The notes under the pieces: generated by a model
The model's database searches: none
Told to the model about the DNA's origin: nothing
What the model saw: the letters and a program-made list of their open reading frames with translations, nothing else
Shown: positions 17,314 to 25,759 of the stretch, piece by piece
How the letters are laid out: each line of letters begins with the position of its first letter
Numbering within the stretch: the stretch's first letter is position 1
Position numbers and translations under genes: made by a program
Source: DATHZQ01 sp965216945
GTDB lineage: Bacteria; Actinomycetota; Acidimicrobiia; Spongiisociales; UBA5794
Direction of reading: 5' to 3'
Assembly: GCA_965216945.1 (NCBI GenBank)
Contig: CBDCGU010000003.1
Span: 1,612,001 to 1,676,000, forward strand
DNA length: 64,000 nt

Positions 17314-18096
17314 TCAGTTCGGGGCGAGCAGGGTGTTCGGGTTCTCGATCATCGTGCGCAGATCTGCCCCGAACCGGGCGATGGGGGCGCCGTCGACGAT
17401 CCGGTGGTCGACGGAGACGGTGAGATCCAGCATCAGGCGCACGACGACGTCGCCGTCCCGGACCACGGGACGCTCACTCATGCCACCCACCAGCACCGTG
17501 AGAGTCATGATCGTCGGGACACCGATGCCGAAGCCGTCGCCGCCGGCGAACATCCCGATGGACGTCACGGTCACCGTGCCCGACCACATGCGGAGACGTG
17601 GCGAGCGGGCCAGCACCGCATACATCAGTGACGCCACCCCCGGCAGGCGGCCCGCTTTCGCCCAGGCCGGCGTCAGCAATCGGCCGCTCACGCTCCGCTG
17701 CGGATCGCTCTTGACGGCGGTGAGCTCGCGGCTGATATCGGCAACGGACCGTACATCGGCGTTGCGGATCACATGCGCCAGCGGAAAGCGCCCGCTCACG
17801 CCGTCGACCTCGACCATCGTCGCCACATCGACGTGACGATGGGTGACGAGCCGTCCCCACCAGTCGCGGTAGGCAGCAACCTCCGGGTGCCGCGCCACGG
17901 CCCGAGCCACAGCGGCGACGACGTATCCCGTGATCGAGAGCGGGGGACGACATGATTGGAGCGCCTCGGTCGCCGCGGTGACGTCGACCGCCGTCAATCC
18001 GTGAACGGTGGCGTGGCGCCTTCCGGCACGCATCGCAGCCAGCACGAAGCGTCGATCCGCCGGGAACGCCTTCGTCTCGTGAGCCTTGGGTCTCAT
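17314..18096 (-). CDS. Stand-alone 2-oxoacid dehydrogenase E2-type acyltransferase domain
   Basis: The 260-residue protein consists only of the catalytic, chloramphenicol-acetyltransferase-like domain of E2 subunits. The terminal motif SVDHRIVDGAP carries the catalytic histidine (HRxxDG). TVTSIGMFAGGDGFGIGVP matches the conserved TSIG-type strand. No lipoyl or peripheral-subunit-binding domain is present, and no E1 or E3 gene is nearby. It may therefore be an acyltransferase acting outside the pyruvate or oxoglutarate complexes. ATG 18096 (MRPKAHETKAF) is preferred over an upstream start at 18129. The family is often annotated only as 2-oxo acid dehydrogenase subunit E2. Confidence 0.75.
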   Translation of the reverse strand: MRPKAHETKAFPADRRFVLAAMRAGRRHATVHGLTAVDVTAATEALQSCRPPLSITGYVVAAVARAVARHPEVAAYRDWWGRLVTHRHVDVATMVEVDGVSGRFPLAHVIRNADVRSVADISRELTAVKSDPQRSVSGRLLTPAWAKAGRLPGVASLMYAVLARSPRLRMWSGTVTVTSIGMFAGGDGFGIGVPTIMTLTVLVGGMSERPVVRDGDVVVRLMLDLTVSVDHRIVDGAPIARFGADLRTMIENPNTLLAPN

Positions 18097-18167
18097 CAAC
18101 CGAGCATGCTCCGCAACCCACCTCCGCACCAGCGTCGATGGACCTCGCGGTTCGCTACCTTGCGCTC

Positions 18168-18644
18168 ATGGCGCGCAAAGACATCACCATGACGGACTCC
18201 GAGATCAGCGACTTCCTCATCGGAGGCCACACACTGCAGGTGGCGACGTTGGGACGAGACGGCTTCCCCCACCTCGCCCCGATGTTCTACGTCGTGCACG
18301 AGGGCAAGGTGGTGTTTCGGTCTTTCACCAAGTCGCAGAAGATCCTCAACCTGCGGCGCGACCCCAAGCTGACCGTGCTCGTCGAGACCGGGCTCGAGTA
18401 CGCAGAGCTGCGCGGGGTGATGATCAAGGGCCGCGCCACTCTGGTGACCGATCGTGCGTACGTGCTCCGCATCTACGGTGAGATCTCTGCCCGCTACACC
18501 ATCACCGGCTCGAAACCCGTGGCCCTCGACGCCGAGGCGCTCGAGGCTGCCTTCGGGCGGTATGCCGAGAAGAACACGGTGGTGATCGTCGAGCCGGACC
18601 GCATCATCTCGTGGGACCACACCAAGCTGGGCGGCGTGTACTGA
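18168..18644 (+). CDS. Pyridoxamine 5'-phosphate oxidase-like (PPOX) flavoprotein
   Basis: The 158-residue protein has the split-barrel fold signature: LQVATLGRDGFPHLAPMFYVVHEG at the N-terminus, RSFTKSQKILNLRRDPKLTVLVE, then IKGRATL. These match actinobacterial PPOX-class proteins that bind FMN or F420. The physiological substrate is unknown. The ATG at 18168 gives the usual N-terminus. It is divergent from the E2-like gene, 71 bases apart. Confidence 0.8.
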   Translation: MARKDITMTDSEISDFLIGGHTLQVATLGRDGFPHLAPMFYVVHEGKVVFRSFTKSQKILNLRRDPKLTVLVETGLEYAELRGVMIKGRATLVTDRAYVLRIYGEISARYTITGSKPVALDAEALEAAFGRYAEKNTVVIVEPDRIISWDHTKLGGVY

Positions 18645-18743
18645 GCTCGCCGGGTCCGTGCGACGGGTGCGGTCGAGAGCAAGGGATGCCGTGACCGCAC
18701 CGCGCACTCTCCGATCGAGGGATCCGCGGAACACCGACCGGGT

Positions 18744-19556
18744 TCAGCCAGATCGAGCTACCGCCTGCTGTAGCCGCGGCAGCAGGTCGGCCGTATCCCC
18801 GGTGGTCACGGAAGGCAGGTCGCCGAGCCCTGGAGCAAAGCCGTCGTCCACGACGGCGGCGACCGGGGACCACCGCGCCATCTGCCGGTCCAGCGCCGCC
18901 GGCTCGAGCGCAAGCACGACTCGATAGTCGGCGACGAGGGCCCGGTAGGCGCGGGCCAGGCGACGAGCGTCCCCACCGATGGCGAGCACCGCAGGACGGT
19001 TGGCGATGTCCCGGCGGGTGTGGAGCTCGAGACCCTCGACCAGCGTTGCGATGTCGTCTCGCACCCGGTCGTCCTGCAGACGGAGCGACGTGTCGAAGGC
19101 GCCCCAGACTCTTGGGACGACGACCTCCGACTCCTCGTACACCTGCACTCTGTTGTGGGCGAGCACCTCCCGCAGGTGGGACTGGGCCCGGGCGCCGCCA
19201 CCGCGGCCTCCACCGCCGAGGATCGCCGCCGGTTTGTGGTCGAGGGGAGATGCGGGGTTGCGCGACAGCCAGTCGATGGCATTCTTGAGTGCGCCGGTCA
19301 GGGACCAGTTGTACTCGGGACAGGCGAACAGGGCCGCATCGGCTTCGGCCAGCCGCTGCCGGAGACGCACGACCGGCTCGGGGAAGCCTGCGGCCTCGAC
19401 GTCACCGTTGTAGAGCGGCAGGTCGCCGATGGGTGCGATCTCGAGCTCCATCGCCGGCGGCATCGCCTCGCCGGCTGTGCGGAGCAGCGCAGTGTTGTAC
19501 GAGGCGGACCGCAGGCTTCCTGAGACCCCGAGAATGCGAAGCGGGTGTTGTGTCAT
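18744..19556 (-). CDS. NADPH-dependent FMN reductase with an unusual C-terminal domain
   Basis: The first 180 residues or so form a flavodoxin-like FMN reductase: LGVSGSLRSASYNTALL binds the FMN phosphate and CPEYNWSLTGALKNAIDW is the family active-site loop (chromate/quinone reductase type). An extra segment of about 90 residues (about 183-270) begins RPAVLAIGGDARRLARAYRAL. It has the alternating hydrophobic pattern of a second alpha/beta domain, possibly receiver-like, without a recognised motif. The ATG at 19556 follows the VanW-gene stop by 11 bases on the same strand, so they are probably co-transcribed. Confidence 0.75.
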   Translation of the reverse strand: MTQHPLRILGVSGSLRSASYNTALLRTAGEAMPPAMELEIAPIGDLPLYNGDVEAAGFPEPVVRLRQRLAEADAALFACPEYNWSLTGALKNAIDWLSRNPASPLDHKPAAILGGGGRGGGARAQSHLREVLAHNRVQVYEESEVVVPRVWGAFDTSLRLQDDRVRDDIATLVEGLELHTRRDIANRPAVLAIGGDARRLARAYRALVADYRVVLALEPAALDRQMARWSPVAAVVDDGFAPGLGDLPSVTTGDTADLLPRLQQAVARSG

Positions 19557-19567
19557 CGATTGCAGAG

Positions 19568-21238
19568 CTAACCGTTGGGTTGGGGCGTCGGGTTGCCGTT
19601 GCAGTCGAGACCCTCGCCCGGCCGGTAGGTGGCAAACACCGAGTCCTCGAGGATTCTTCCGTCGGGGTCGGTACGCGTGCGGAAGGTGTTGACCCGGGTA
19701 CAAGCTCGCCCGGCCCGTCCGCTGCTCTGGCCCGTCTGCTCGACCTCGAAATACTTGGTCGACCAGATCTGCACCGTGATGGACGTATCGGTGTAGGACG
19801 TCCACAACAACACGGCATACGGCGTGTTGTTCTCGAACACGAGGTCGACGTCGGGCCAGTTGACCGTCGCTTCGCGGCCGTAGGGGTAGCGGGAGATGTA
19901 GATGGAATGCGACTGGTACTCGATGAAATCCATCCCGGCGAAGAACGCGGCATTGAACGTCGTCGTGGCGAACTGGGACACCCCGCCACCGACGGTGTCG
20001 ACGAGGCGGCCGGACAGAATCGTCCCTGCGGGGACAAACCCCTTTTCCCGGGTGCGCTCTCCCACGTGACCGTTGAGCGAGAACTGCTCCCCGGGAGGAA
20101 TCAACGCACCGCGCACGATGTCGGCCATGCGCTGGATGTTCTTCACCCGGTTCTGGCAGCAGGCATGGTTGGTCGTGAACTCGGCGACGAGCTCGACCAC
20201 TCCGTACTCCTCGGCGATCGACTCCGCCGACTGCACCTCGACCAGCGGCAAGGCGAGGGCCCCTCGGTAGCCCGAGAGCACCGCCTCGGCGACCACGTCC
20301 CCTGCACCGGGTGCGCAGCATCGCAACGGGGGAAGACCGACGTCGACCTCGACCGCGTCGTCCACAACCGTGAAGACCGGCGGTGATCCCTCGGTCTGCA
20401 GGTGCGAGAGGATGCGCTCGAGGGACTCTTGAATCCGTGTCGTGTCGAGAACGGGGCTGATGGCGCCGTCGTCGGTGATCTCCGACTCGATCCATCTGCG
20501 TACCGTCTCCTGCCCGAGCCGCGCCACCCGGTCCCCCACCCGTACGGTCAACGGCCTTGCCGCCAGCGTCTCCGCCTCGGCTACGGCCGCCGCCAGCTCC
20601 TCATCGTCGACCTCGGGAGGCAGTGGCGACAGTGCCACCTCAACCTGGATCGGCAGCGCACCGGCGTCCACCGCGGCCGCCACGGCGTCCGTGGCGGTCT
20701 CGGCCGTGAGGTGGCTGCCCACCACGGGAGGGCTCACGTCGAGCGATCCGTTGCGGCCGGTGAAGGTCGGCTCGACCGGTGCGACGTGCACGGACTCCGG
20801 CTGGCTCGGCACCCAGGCGGCCAGTGGCGCGGCGTCGAACGTGTACTCCGGCTCCAACTCGGTGTCCTCGATGAAGGAGCGCAACCAGCTCATGAGGTCG
20901 TCCCCCAGCTCGCCGGTGCGCCCCACTTCCATCGCCGCGTCGGCGAGCGCCTCACGGTCGAGACCGACCCCCAGCTCTGCATTGCTGGCCGACAGCGTGA
21001 CCTCGGGCGTCTCGAGGACGAGTGGCATTGCGAGCACGTCGGCTTCGAGGAGGTCGAGCTGAGCCTCGAGATCGGCTCCACCCAAACCGCCCAGCGAGTA
21101 GCCGGAAAGCTCCACGCTGCGGGCGACGGTGTCGGCTTGCGCAATCCGGGTGTCCACGAGCCATGCCACGACGACCAGCGCCGTCAGGGCGACGACGGCG
21201 ATCAGGAAGTTGAGCATCCACCGCATGACCCGACGCAC
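19568..21238 (-). CDS. VanW-family cell-envelope protein
   Basis: The 556-residue protein has an N-terminal membrane anchor (about residues 9-28), two putative peptidoglycan-binding (PG_binding_4-like) regions in the middle, and a C-terminal VanW domain. The VanW domain is marked by IPPGEQFSLNGHVGERT, VGGGVSQFATTTFNAAFF and SHSIYISRYPYGREATVNW. VanW domains are associated with glycopeptide-resistance clusters and cell-wall proteins, but their biochemical function is unknown. Cysteine pairs (RCCAP, ACCQN) suggest disulfides outside the cell. The start is GTG 21238, with ATGs at 21226 and 21217 as alternatives. It is divergent from the MFS exporter gene. Confidence 0.85.
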   Translation of the reverse strand: MRRVMRWMLNFLIAVVALTALVVVAWLVDTRIAQADTVARSVELSGYSLGGLGGADLEAQLDLLEADVLAMPLVLETPEVTLSASNAELGVGLDREALADAAMEVGRTGELGDDLMSWLRSFIEDTELEPEYTFDAAPLAAWVPSQPESVHVAPVEPTFTGRNGSLDVSPPVVGSHLTAETATDAVAAAVDAGALPIQVEVALSPLPPEVDDEELAAAVAEAETLAARPLTVRVGDRVARLGQETVRRWIESEITDDGAISPVLDTTRIQESLERILSHLQTEGSPPVFTVVDDAVEVDVGLPPLRCCAPGAGDVVAEAVLSGYRGALALPLVEVQSAESIAEEYGVVELVAEFTTNHACCQNRVKNIQRMADIVRGALIPPGEQFSLNGHVGERTREKGFVPAGTILSGRLVDTVGGGVSQFATTTFNAAFFAGMDFIEYQSHSIYISRYPYGREATVNWPDVDLVFENNTPYAVLLWTSYTDTSITVQIWSTKYFEVEQTGQSSGRAGRACTRVNTFRTRTDPDGRILEDSVFATYRPGEGLDCNGNPTPQPNG

Positions 21239-21401
21239 GCTGCGCGATGTTAGGTGCGCACCGCAGGTATGCCCGCGGCCCCCAGGCGCGCAGGGCTCGC
21301 TCCGCGCCGCAGTTCACCCTCGTGTCCGCCGACACCTCAGGTCGCACGACGTGGGTCGCGGCGCCGGGTGCGGCCGCACGCCGCTCGCTAGGATCCCGCA
21401 C

Positions 21402-23012
21402 GTGAAATGGCGCGCTCTGGTCGTGCTGGCCTTGGCTCAGTTCTTGATGGTTCTCGATCAGGCCGTCATGAACGTTTCCATCAGCCAGTTGGTCGAGGAT
21501 TTCGACACGTCCGTCACCGTCATTCAGGGCGTGATCACGTTCTATGCGCTGACGATGGCCGCCCTCATGATCCTTGGTGGGAAGCTCGGCGACATCTGGG
21601 GACGTAAGAAGGCCTTCTGGATCGGGCTGCTCATCTACGCCGCCGGCTCGGCGCTGACCGCGGTCTCTGCCGACGTCTGGCAGCTCCTGCTCGGTTGGTC
21701 GATTCTCGAGGGCATCGGTGCCGCGCTCGTGCTGCCCGCCCTCGTGGCCCTGATTGCCGGCAGCTACCACGGACCCGACCGGGCCGTTGCGTACGGCGTG
21801 ATTGGAGGTGTCGCAGGAGCGGGTATCGCGGTCGGGCCGATTCTGGGTGGTTGGGTCACCACCAACTTCACCTGGCGCTACGTCTTCGTCGGCGAGGTGG
21901 TCGTTGCGCTGATCGTGATCGCGCTGGTGGGATGGATCGGGAGCATGCCACGGCCCGACCCCGTTCCGAAGATCGATTGGGTGGGCGGCTTCCTGTCGGG
22001 GGTCGGGCTTGCCGTGATCGTCTTCGGGATCCTCCAGGCCAGCGAGTGGGGATGGGTTCAGAACGTGAACTCTCCGGTTACTCCGTTTGGGCTGGCACTG
22101 ACCCCCTTCGTCGTCGGGGCCGGACTCATCGTGCTGGGGTGGTTCGTCCGCTGGTCGGAGCATCGCATGGACCAGGGGCTCGACCCTCTGTTCCACTTGA
22201 GCCTCCTCGACGTCAAGCCGCTGCGGGCCGGGCTTCAGATGTTCTTCGCCCAGAATCTGATCCTGATGGGTGTCTTCTTCTCGATTCCCCTCTACCTGCA
22301 GGTCGTCCAGGGACTGGATGCTCTCGAAACCGGACTCAAGATGCTCCCGGTTTCGGTGACCATGTTCGTGATGTCCTTCGTCGGAGCGCGCATGAGTCAG
22401 CGATGGAACCCGCAACAGATCGTTCGTTGGGGGCTGTTGGTGCTCCTCCTGGCCGTTCTGGTCCTGGCGGGCACCATCGAGCCGGTGCTCGAGGGCTCGG
22501 TCTTTGCGTTCTCGATGGCGTTGCTGGGGGTGGGCATGGGCCTCCTGGCATCGCAGCTCGGCAACGTGATCCAATCCTCGGTGGGTCCCCGGGACCGCAG
22601 CGAAGCCGGAGGCCTCCAGTACACCGCTCAGCAACTCGGATCCTCCATCGGCACGGCGCTCATCGGGGCCATCGTCATTGGCGCCCTCGCCTCGGCGTTC
22701 GTCGGCGAGATCGCCAACGATCCCAGGATCTCACCCGAGCTCTCCAACCAGATCAGCGTCGAGCTCAACGGCTCGATCCAGTTCGTGTCGACGAGTGACG
22801 TCGAGCAAGCGATGAGTGGGACCGACCTGAGCGTGGATGAGCAGCAGGCGATCGTAGATGCCTACTCCGAGGGACAATTGACGGCTCTGCGGATCGGTCT
22901 GATGGTTGCGGTGGGGATCGTGGTCGTCGCCCTGTTCTTCGTGCGAAGGATCCCGGACTCTCCCTTCGAGGAACTGGCACGGGCGCACAGCGATGAGACG
23001 GCGAGCGTGTGA
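21402..23012 (+). CDS. MFS multidrug exporter, DHA2 (14-TM) type
   Basis: The 536-residue transporter starts at GTG 21402 (VKWRALVVLALAQFLMVLDQAVMNVSIS). The motif FLMVLDQAVMNVS in helix 1 (motif D1) and GGKLGDIWGRKKAF (motif A) mark the drug:proton antiporter-2 group. About 14 transmembrane helices are visible, plus a soluble loop of about 70 residues before the last helix. It probably extrudes hydrophobic compounds using the proton gradient; substrates are unknown. No TetR regulator is adjacent. Confidence 0.9.
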   Translation: MKWRALVVLALAQFLMVLDQAVMNVSISQLVEDFDTSVTVIQGVITFYALTMAALMILGGKLGDIWGRKKAFWIGLLIYAAGSALTAVSADVWQLLLGWSILEGIGAALVLPALVALIAGSYHGPDRAVAYGVIGGVAGAGIAVGPILGGWVTTNFTWRYVFVGEVVVALIVIALVGWIGSMPRPDPVPKIDWVGGFLSGVGLAVIVFGILQASEWGWVQNVNSPVTPFGLALTPFVVGAGLIVLGWFVRWSEHRMDQGLDPLFHLSLLDVKPLRAGLQMFFAQNLILMGVFFSIPLYLQVVQGLDALETGLKMLPVSVTMFVMSFVGARMSQRWNPQQIVRWGLLVLLLAVLVLAGTIEPVLEGSVFAFSMALLGVGMGLLASQLGNVIQSSVGPRDRSEAGGLQYTAQQLGSSIGTALIGAIVIGALASAFVGEIANDPRISPELSNQISVELNGSIQFVSTSDVEQAMSGTDLSVDEQQAIVDAYSEGQLTALRIGLMVAVGIVVVALFFVRRIPDSPFEELARAHSDETASV

Positions 23013-23050
23013 ACACCCCCTCCGTATCGGTCTCGGCGCACCGGTCGCCG

Positions 23051-23587
23051 TCAACCGTCCTCGCCGGTGGCGCGGAAGTCGCCCGTCTCGCCGTCGATCG
23101 ACTCCCGGATGAGATCCGCATGTCCCGCATGCCGGGCGGTCTCCTCGATCATGTGCACGAGGATCCAGCGGAGTGACTTGGGGTCGCCGTCGCGACTCAT
23201 ACGCACGGAGAGCTGATCGAGCGAACCGGCTGCGGCGGTGACCTGGCGTGCCCGCTCGCAGGAGGCGGTGTAGCGGTCGAAGACCTCCTCGGGCTCGAGC
23301 TCGGGCACGACGTTGAAGTCCCAGTCGGGGTCCGGTTCCCAATCGACCGAAGCCCACGGCTCCAGCGCCTCCGAGCCGGTGAAGAACTGGTGGAACCACC
23401 AATGCTCGACCAGGGCGAGGTGGTGGACGATGCCGCCCAGGGTCAGCGTGGACGGTTCGAGCCGACGAGTGAACTGCTCACGGCTCAACCCGGACGCCTT
23501 GTCGACGATCACCGCCCGGAAGTAGTCCAAGAACGCGGTCAACGTCGTCCGCTCGTCGGCGGCGACAGGGGGATAAGGATGTGCCAT
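23051..23587 (-). CDS. DinB/DUF664-family protein, possibly mycothiol-linked
   Basis: The 178-residue four-helix protein has the DUF664/DinB histidine triad: HHLALVEHWWF (first metal histidine), a middle histidine, and HMIEETARHAGHADLIRE at the C-terminus. Relatives include mycothiol-dependent maleylpyruvate isomerase and thiol S-transferases. The ATG is at 23587. It converges on the MFS gene and is divergent from the PadR gene. Confidence 0.85.
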   Translation of the reverse strand: MAHPYPPVAADERTTLTAFLDYFRAVIVDKASGLSREQFTRRLEPSTLTLGGIVHHLALVEHWWFHQFFTGSEALEPWASVDWEPDPDWDFNVVPELEPEEVFDRYTASCERARQVTAAAGSLDQLSVRMSRDGDPKSLRWILVHMIEETARHAGHADLIRESIDGETGDFRATGEDG

Positions 23588-23669
23588 GGGGGCACGGTAG
23601 CCAAAACCCAGATCGGAGAGGATGGCGTCTCGGCGGGCGTTGAGGGGGCCCCTTCTTATATCGATTCGC

Positions 23670-23696
23670 TATAGATCTATCGATTCGATCTATACT
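23670..23696 (+). promoter_or_regulatory. Palindromic operator and -10 box of the PadR-ino1 operon
   Basis: TATAGATC (23670-23677) and GATCTATA (23687-23694) form a perfect 8-bp inverted repeat with a 9-base spacer. It is embedded in an AT-rich patch that also has a direct repeat TATCGATTCG at 23659 and 23678. The -10 box TATACT (23691-23696) ends seven bases before the ATG at 23704, so the transcript is probably leaderless. PadR autoregulation at this site is inferred. Confidence 0.65.
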
Positions 23697-23703
23697 TACC
23701 CCG

Positions 23704-24216
23704 ATGCTCGATCTTGCGGTGCTCGGCATGCTGCGGCGTGGACCCCGGCATGGATACGACCTGAAGCGGCAGCTTGCGGAGCTGGGGTTCGTACGCGTGT
23801 CGTTCGGGGCGCTGTATCCGGCGCTGCGGCGGCTGGAGAAGCGCGGGCTGATCGCCGCACTGCGGCCGGCGGCGCGGCGCAAGGCCTACCGGCTGACCGC
23901 GGAGGGCATCGTTGCACTCGACGATCTGCTCGCCGACGACGGGGGCGAGCTCGAGGAGGATCGTCGTTTCCAGATGCGGCTTGCCTTCTTCGAGTTCATC
24001 GATCCCGAGCGCCGGCTCGGCATCCTCAAGCGGCGCCGCAGCCGGCTGCTGCCGCTGCGGGCGGAGACCGGGAGAGTCCTGCGCCGCGCCGAGACCGCCG
24101 ATACCGACCCTTACACCCTTGCCTTGGTCCGTCACAACGTGGCGCGCGTCGAAGCCGACATTCAGTGGCTCGACGAGTTGATCACGCTGGCGCGCACCGA
24201 GGCGCAACGTCACTGA
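23704..24216 (+). CDS. PadR-family transcriptional regulator
   Basis: The 170-residue protein starts MLDLAVLGMLRRGPRHGYDLKRQL, the winged-helix DNA-binding domain of PadR regulators. The wing includes SFGALYPALRRLEKRGLI, and a C-terminal helical dimerisation region follows. There is no ribosome binding site before the ATG, which fits leaderless translation from the adjacent -10 box. It lies 12 bases upstream of the inositol-phosphate synthase gene. The same pair exists in mycobacteria (Rv0047c-Rv0046c), which supports a role in controlling inositol synthesis. Confidence 0.92.
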   Translation: MLDLAVLGMLRRGPRHGYDLKRQLAELGFVRVSFGALYPALRRLEKRGLIAALRPAARRKAYRLTAEGIVALDDLLADDGGELEEDRRFQMRLAFFEFIDPERRLGILKRRRSRLLPLRAETGRVLRRAETADTDPYTLALVRHNVARVEADIQWLDELITLARTEAQRH

Positions 24217-24228
24217 CGGAGGATCTTC

Positions 24229-25353
24229 GTGACCACCACATCGACAGCTCGTGTTGCGATCGCCGGCATCGGCAACTGCGCGAACTCATTCATCCAGGGC
24301 CTCGCTTTCTACGCGGACGCCGACCCGGGTACTCCGGTGCCGGGGCTGATGCACGTCGACCTCGGCGGGTATCACGTCGGCGACGTCGAGGTCGTCGCTG
24401 CCTTCGACGTCGATGCAGCCAAGGTCGGCACGGATGTGGCCAAGGCCATGTGGGCCGGCGCCAACGACACCATCCGTTTCGCCGACGTCCCCGAACTCGG
24501 CGTCGAGGTGCAGCGCGGCCCCACCCTCGACGGGCTGGGGCACTACTACCGCCACGAGATCGAGGAATCGGCGAAGGAGCCGGTCGACGTGGCCCGAGCG
24601 CTGCGGGATGCCGGGGCGGACGTTCTGGTGTCCTATCTGCCGGTCGGCTCGGAGGAGGCAACGAAGTTCTACGCCGAAGCCGCGCTCGAAGCCGGCGTTG
24701 GGTTCGTCAACTCCATCCCGGTCTTCATCGCCTCCGACCCGGATTGGGCGCAGAGGTTCGTCGACGCCGGCGTGCCCATCATCGGCGACGACATCAAGTC
24801 GCAGGTGGGCGCAACGATCGTCCATCGCACGCTGGCCCGACTCTTCGAGGACCGCGGCCTGGTCCTCGATCGTACGTACCAGCTGAACGTCGGCGGCAAC
24901 ATGGACTTCAAGAACATGCTCGAAAGGGAGCGGCTGGAGTCGAAGAAGATCTCCAAGACGCAGTCCGTGACATCTCAGATCGACCGCGGGATCAGCAGCG
25001 ACAGCGTGCACATCGGGCCCTCCGACCACGTACCGTGGCTCAAGGACCGGAAGTGGGCGTTCATCCGGCTGGAGGGTCGCGGGTTCGGCGATGTGCCCCT
25101 CAACGCAGAGCTGAAGCTCGAAGTGTGGGACTCGCCCAACTCGGCGGGGGTCGTGATCGATGCCGTCCGCTGCCTCAAACTGGCGAAGGACCGGGGTATC
25201 GGCGGTCCGCTGCTCGCTCCGTCGAGCTACTTCATGAAGAGCCCACCGGTGCAGTTCCGTGACGGTGAGGCGGCGGATCATGTCGCGGCATTCATCGACG
25301 GGACGGACTCCACGGCGGGCCCGCTGGCGGAGTTCCTCGGTACACGGGGGTAA
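24229..25353 (+). CDS. ino1: Inositol-3-phosphate synthase (actinobacterial type)
   Basis: The 374-residue enzyme converts glucose 6-phosphate to 1L-myo-inositol 1-phosphate with bound NAD, feeding phosphatidylinositol and mycothiol synthesis. It has the NAD-binding motif IAGIGNCANSFIQGL and conserved GDDIKSQVGATIVHRTL, LNVGGNMDFKNM, and KISKTQSVTS near the active site. Length and order match the short actinobacterial/archaeal form. The GTG at 24229 has GGAGGA five bases upstream. The DinB-type mycothiol-linked proteins in the window fit with an inositol-based thiol in this organism. Confidence 0.96.
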   Translation: MTTTSTARVAIAGIGNCANSFIQGLAFYADADPGTPVPGLMHVDLGGYHVGDVEVVAAFDVDAAKVGTDVAKAMWAGANDTIRFADVPELGVEVQRGPTLDGLGHYYRHEIEESAKEPVDVARALRDAGADVLVSYLPVGSEEATKFYAEAALEAGVGFVNSIPVFIASDPDWAQRFVDAGVPIIGDDIKSQVGATIVHRTLARLFEDRGLVLDRTYQLNVGGNMDFKNMLERERLESKKISKTQSVTSQIDRGISSDSVHIGPSDHVPWLKDRKWAFIRLEGRGFGDVPLNAELKLEVWDSPNSAGVVIDAVRCLKLAKDRGIGGPLLAPSSYFMKSPPVQFRDGEAADHVAAFIDGTDSTAGPLAEFLGTRG

Positions 25354-25358
25354 CAGAG

Positions 25359-25378
25359 GCCGCACCGCCAGGTGCGGC
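25359..25378 (+). terminator. Terminator hairpin after ino1
   Basis: GCCGCACC and GGTGCGGC form a perfect 8-bp stem with a GCCA loop, beginning six bases after the stop codon. There is no U-run. Confidence 0.6.
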
Positions 25379-25759
25379 ACCCGGGTGGATCTTAGGGCTG
25401 CGGACCCGGACGACACGGCGAGGAGCCGCCGGCAAGCCCACACAGAGAGTGACCGGGGGAGGGTTGGTGGCCCTCCCCCGGTGATTCCGGCAGGTAACAC
25501 CCTCGTTCGAACCGGGGACGAGCGCGCATGACCACACCAATGATGTGGCAACCACCACTCGACGGCGCCAAGCGCCGTCTCACAGAACCATCGGCCCTGA
25601 TGACCCCTACCGAACGTCCCCCATGTTCCCTGCCGGACGACGGCGGCGCCTGTGGCAGGCAGCCGAAGGAGGACTATGCCGCCGTCGTCGTCAGGGTGGC
25701 GCAGACGGCGTCTCCGGTCAATGGTGCGGACGAATCACCGCCCGCTCACAAGCCCTGCG
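25379..25759. other. Structured intergenic region, no gene seen
   Basis: Between the convergent ino1 and FAD-oxidoreductase genes lie a perfect 12-bp hairpin (ACCGGGGGAGGG / CCCTCCCCCGGT, 25452-25482) and a tRNA T-arm-like element (25501-25517, loop TTCGAAC). An 8-bp hairpin with a 3-base loop follows (GACGGCGC / GCGCCGTC, 25561-25579). No cloverleaf can be completed around the T-arm-like element. Open frames here lack family features. Confidence 0.5.

Noticed and set aside
25501..25517. tRNA-like T-arm (CCTCG TTCGAAC CGGGG)
   Set aside because: No matching acceptor or anticodon arm was found on either strand at tRNA spacing, so it is reported only as part of the structured intergenic region.
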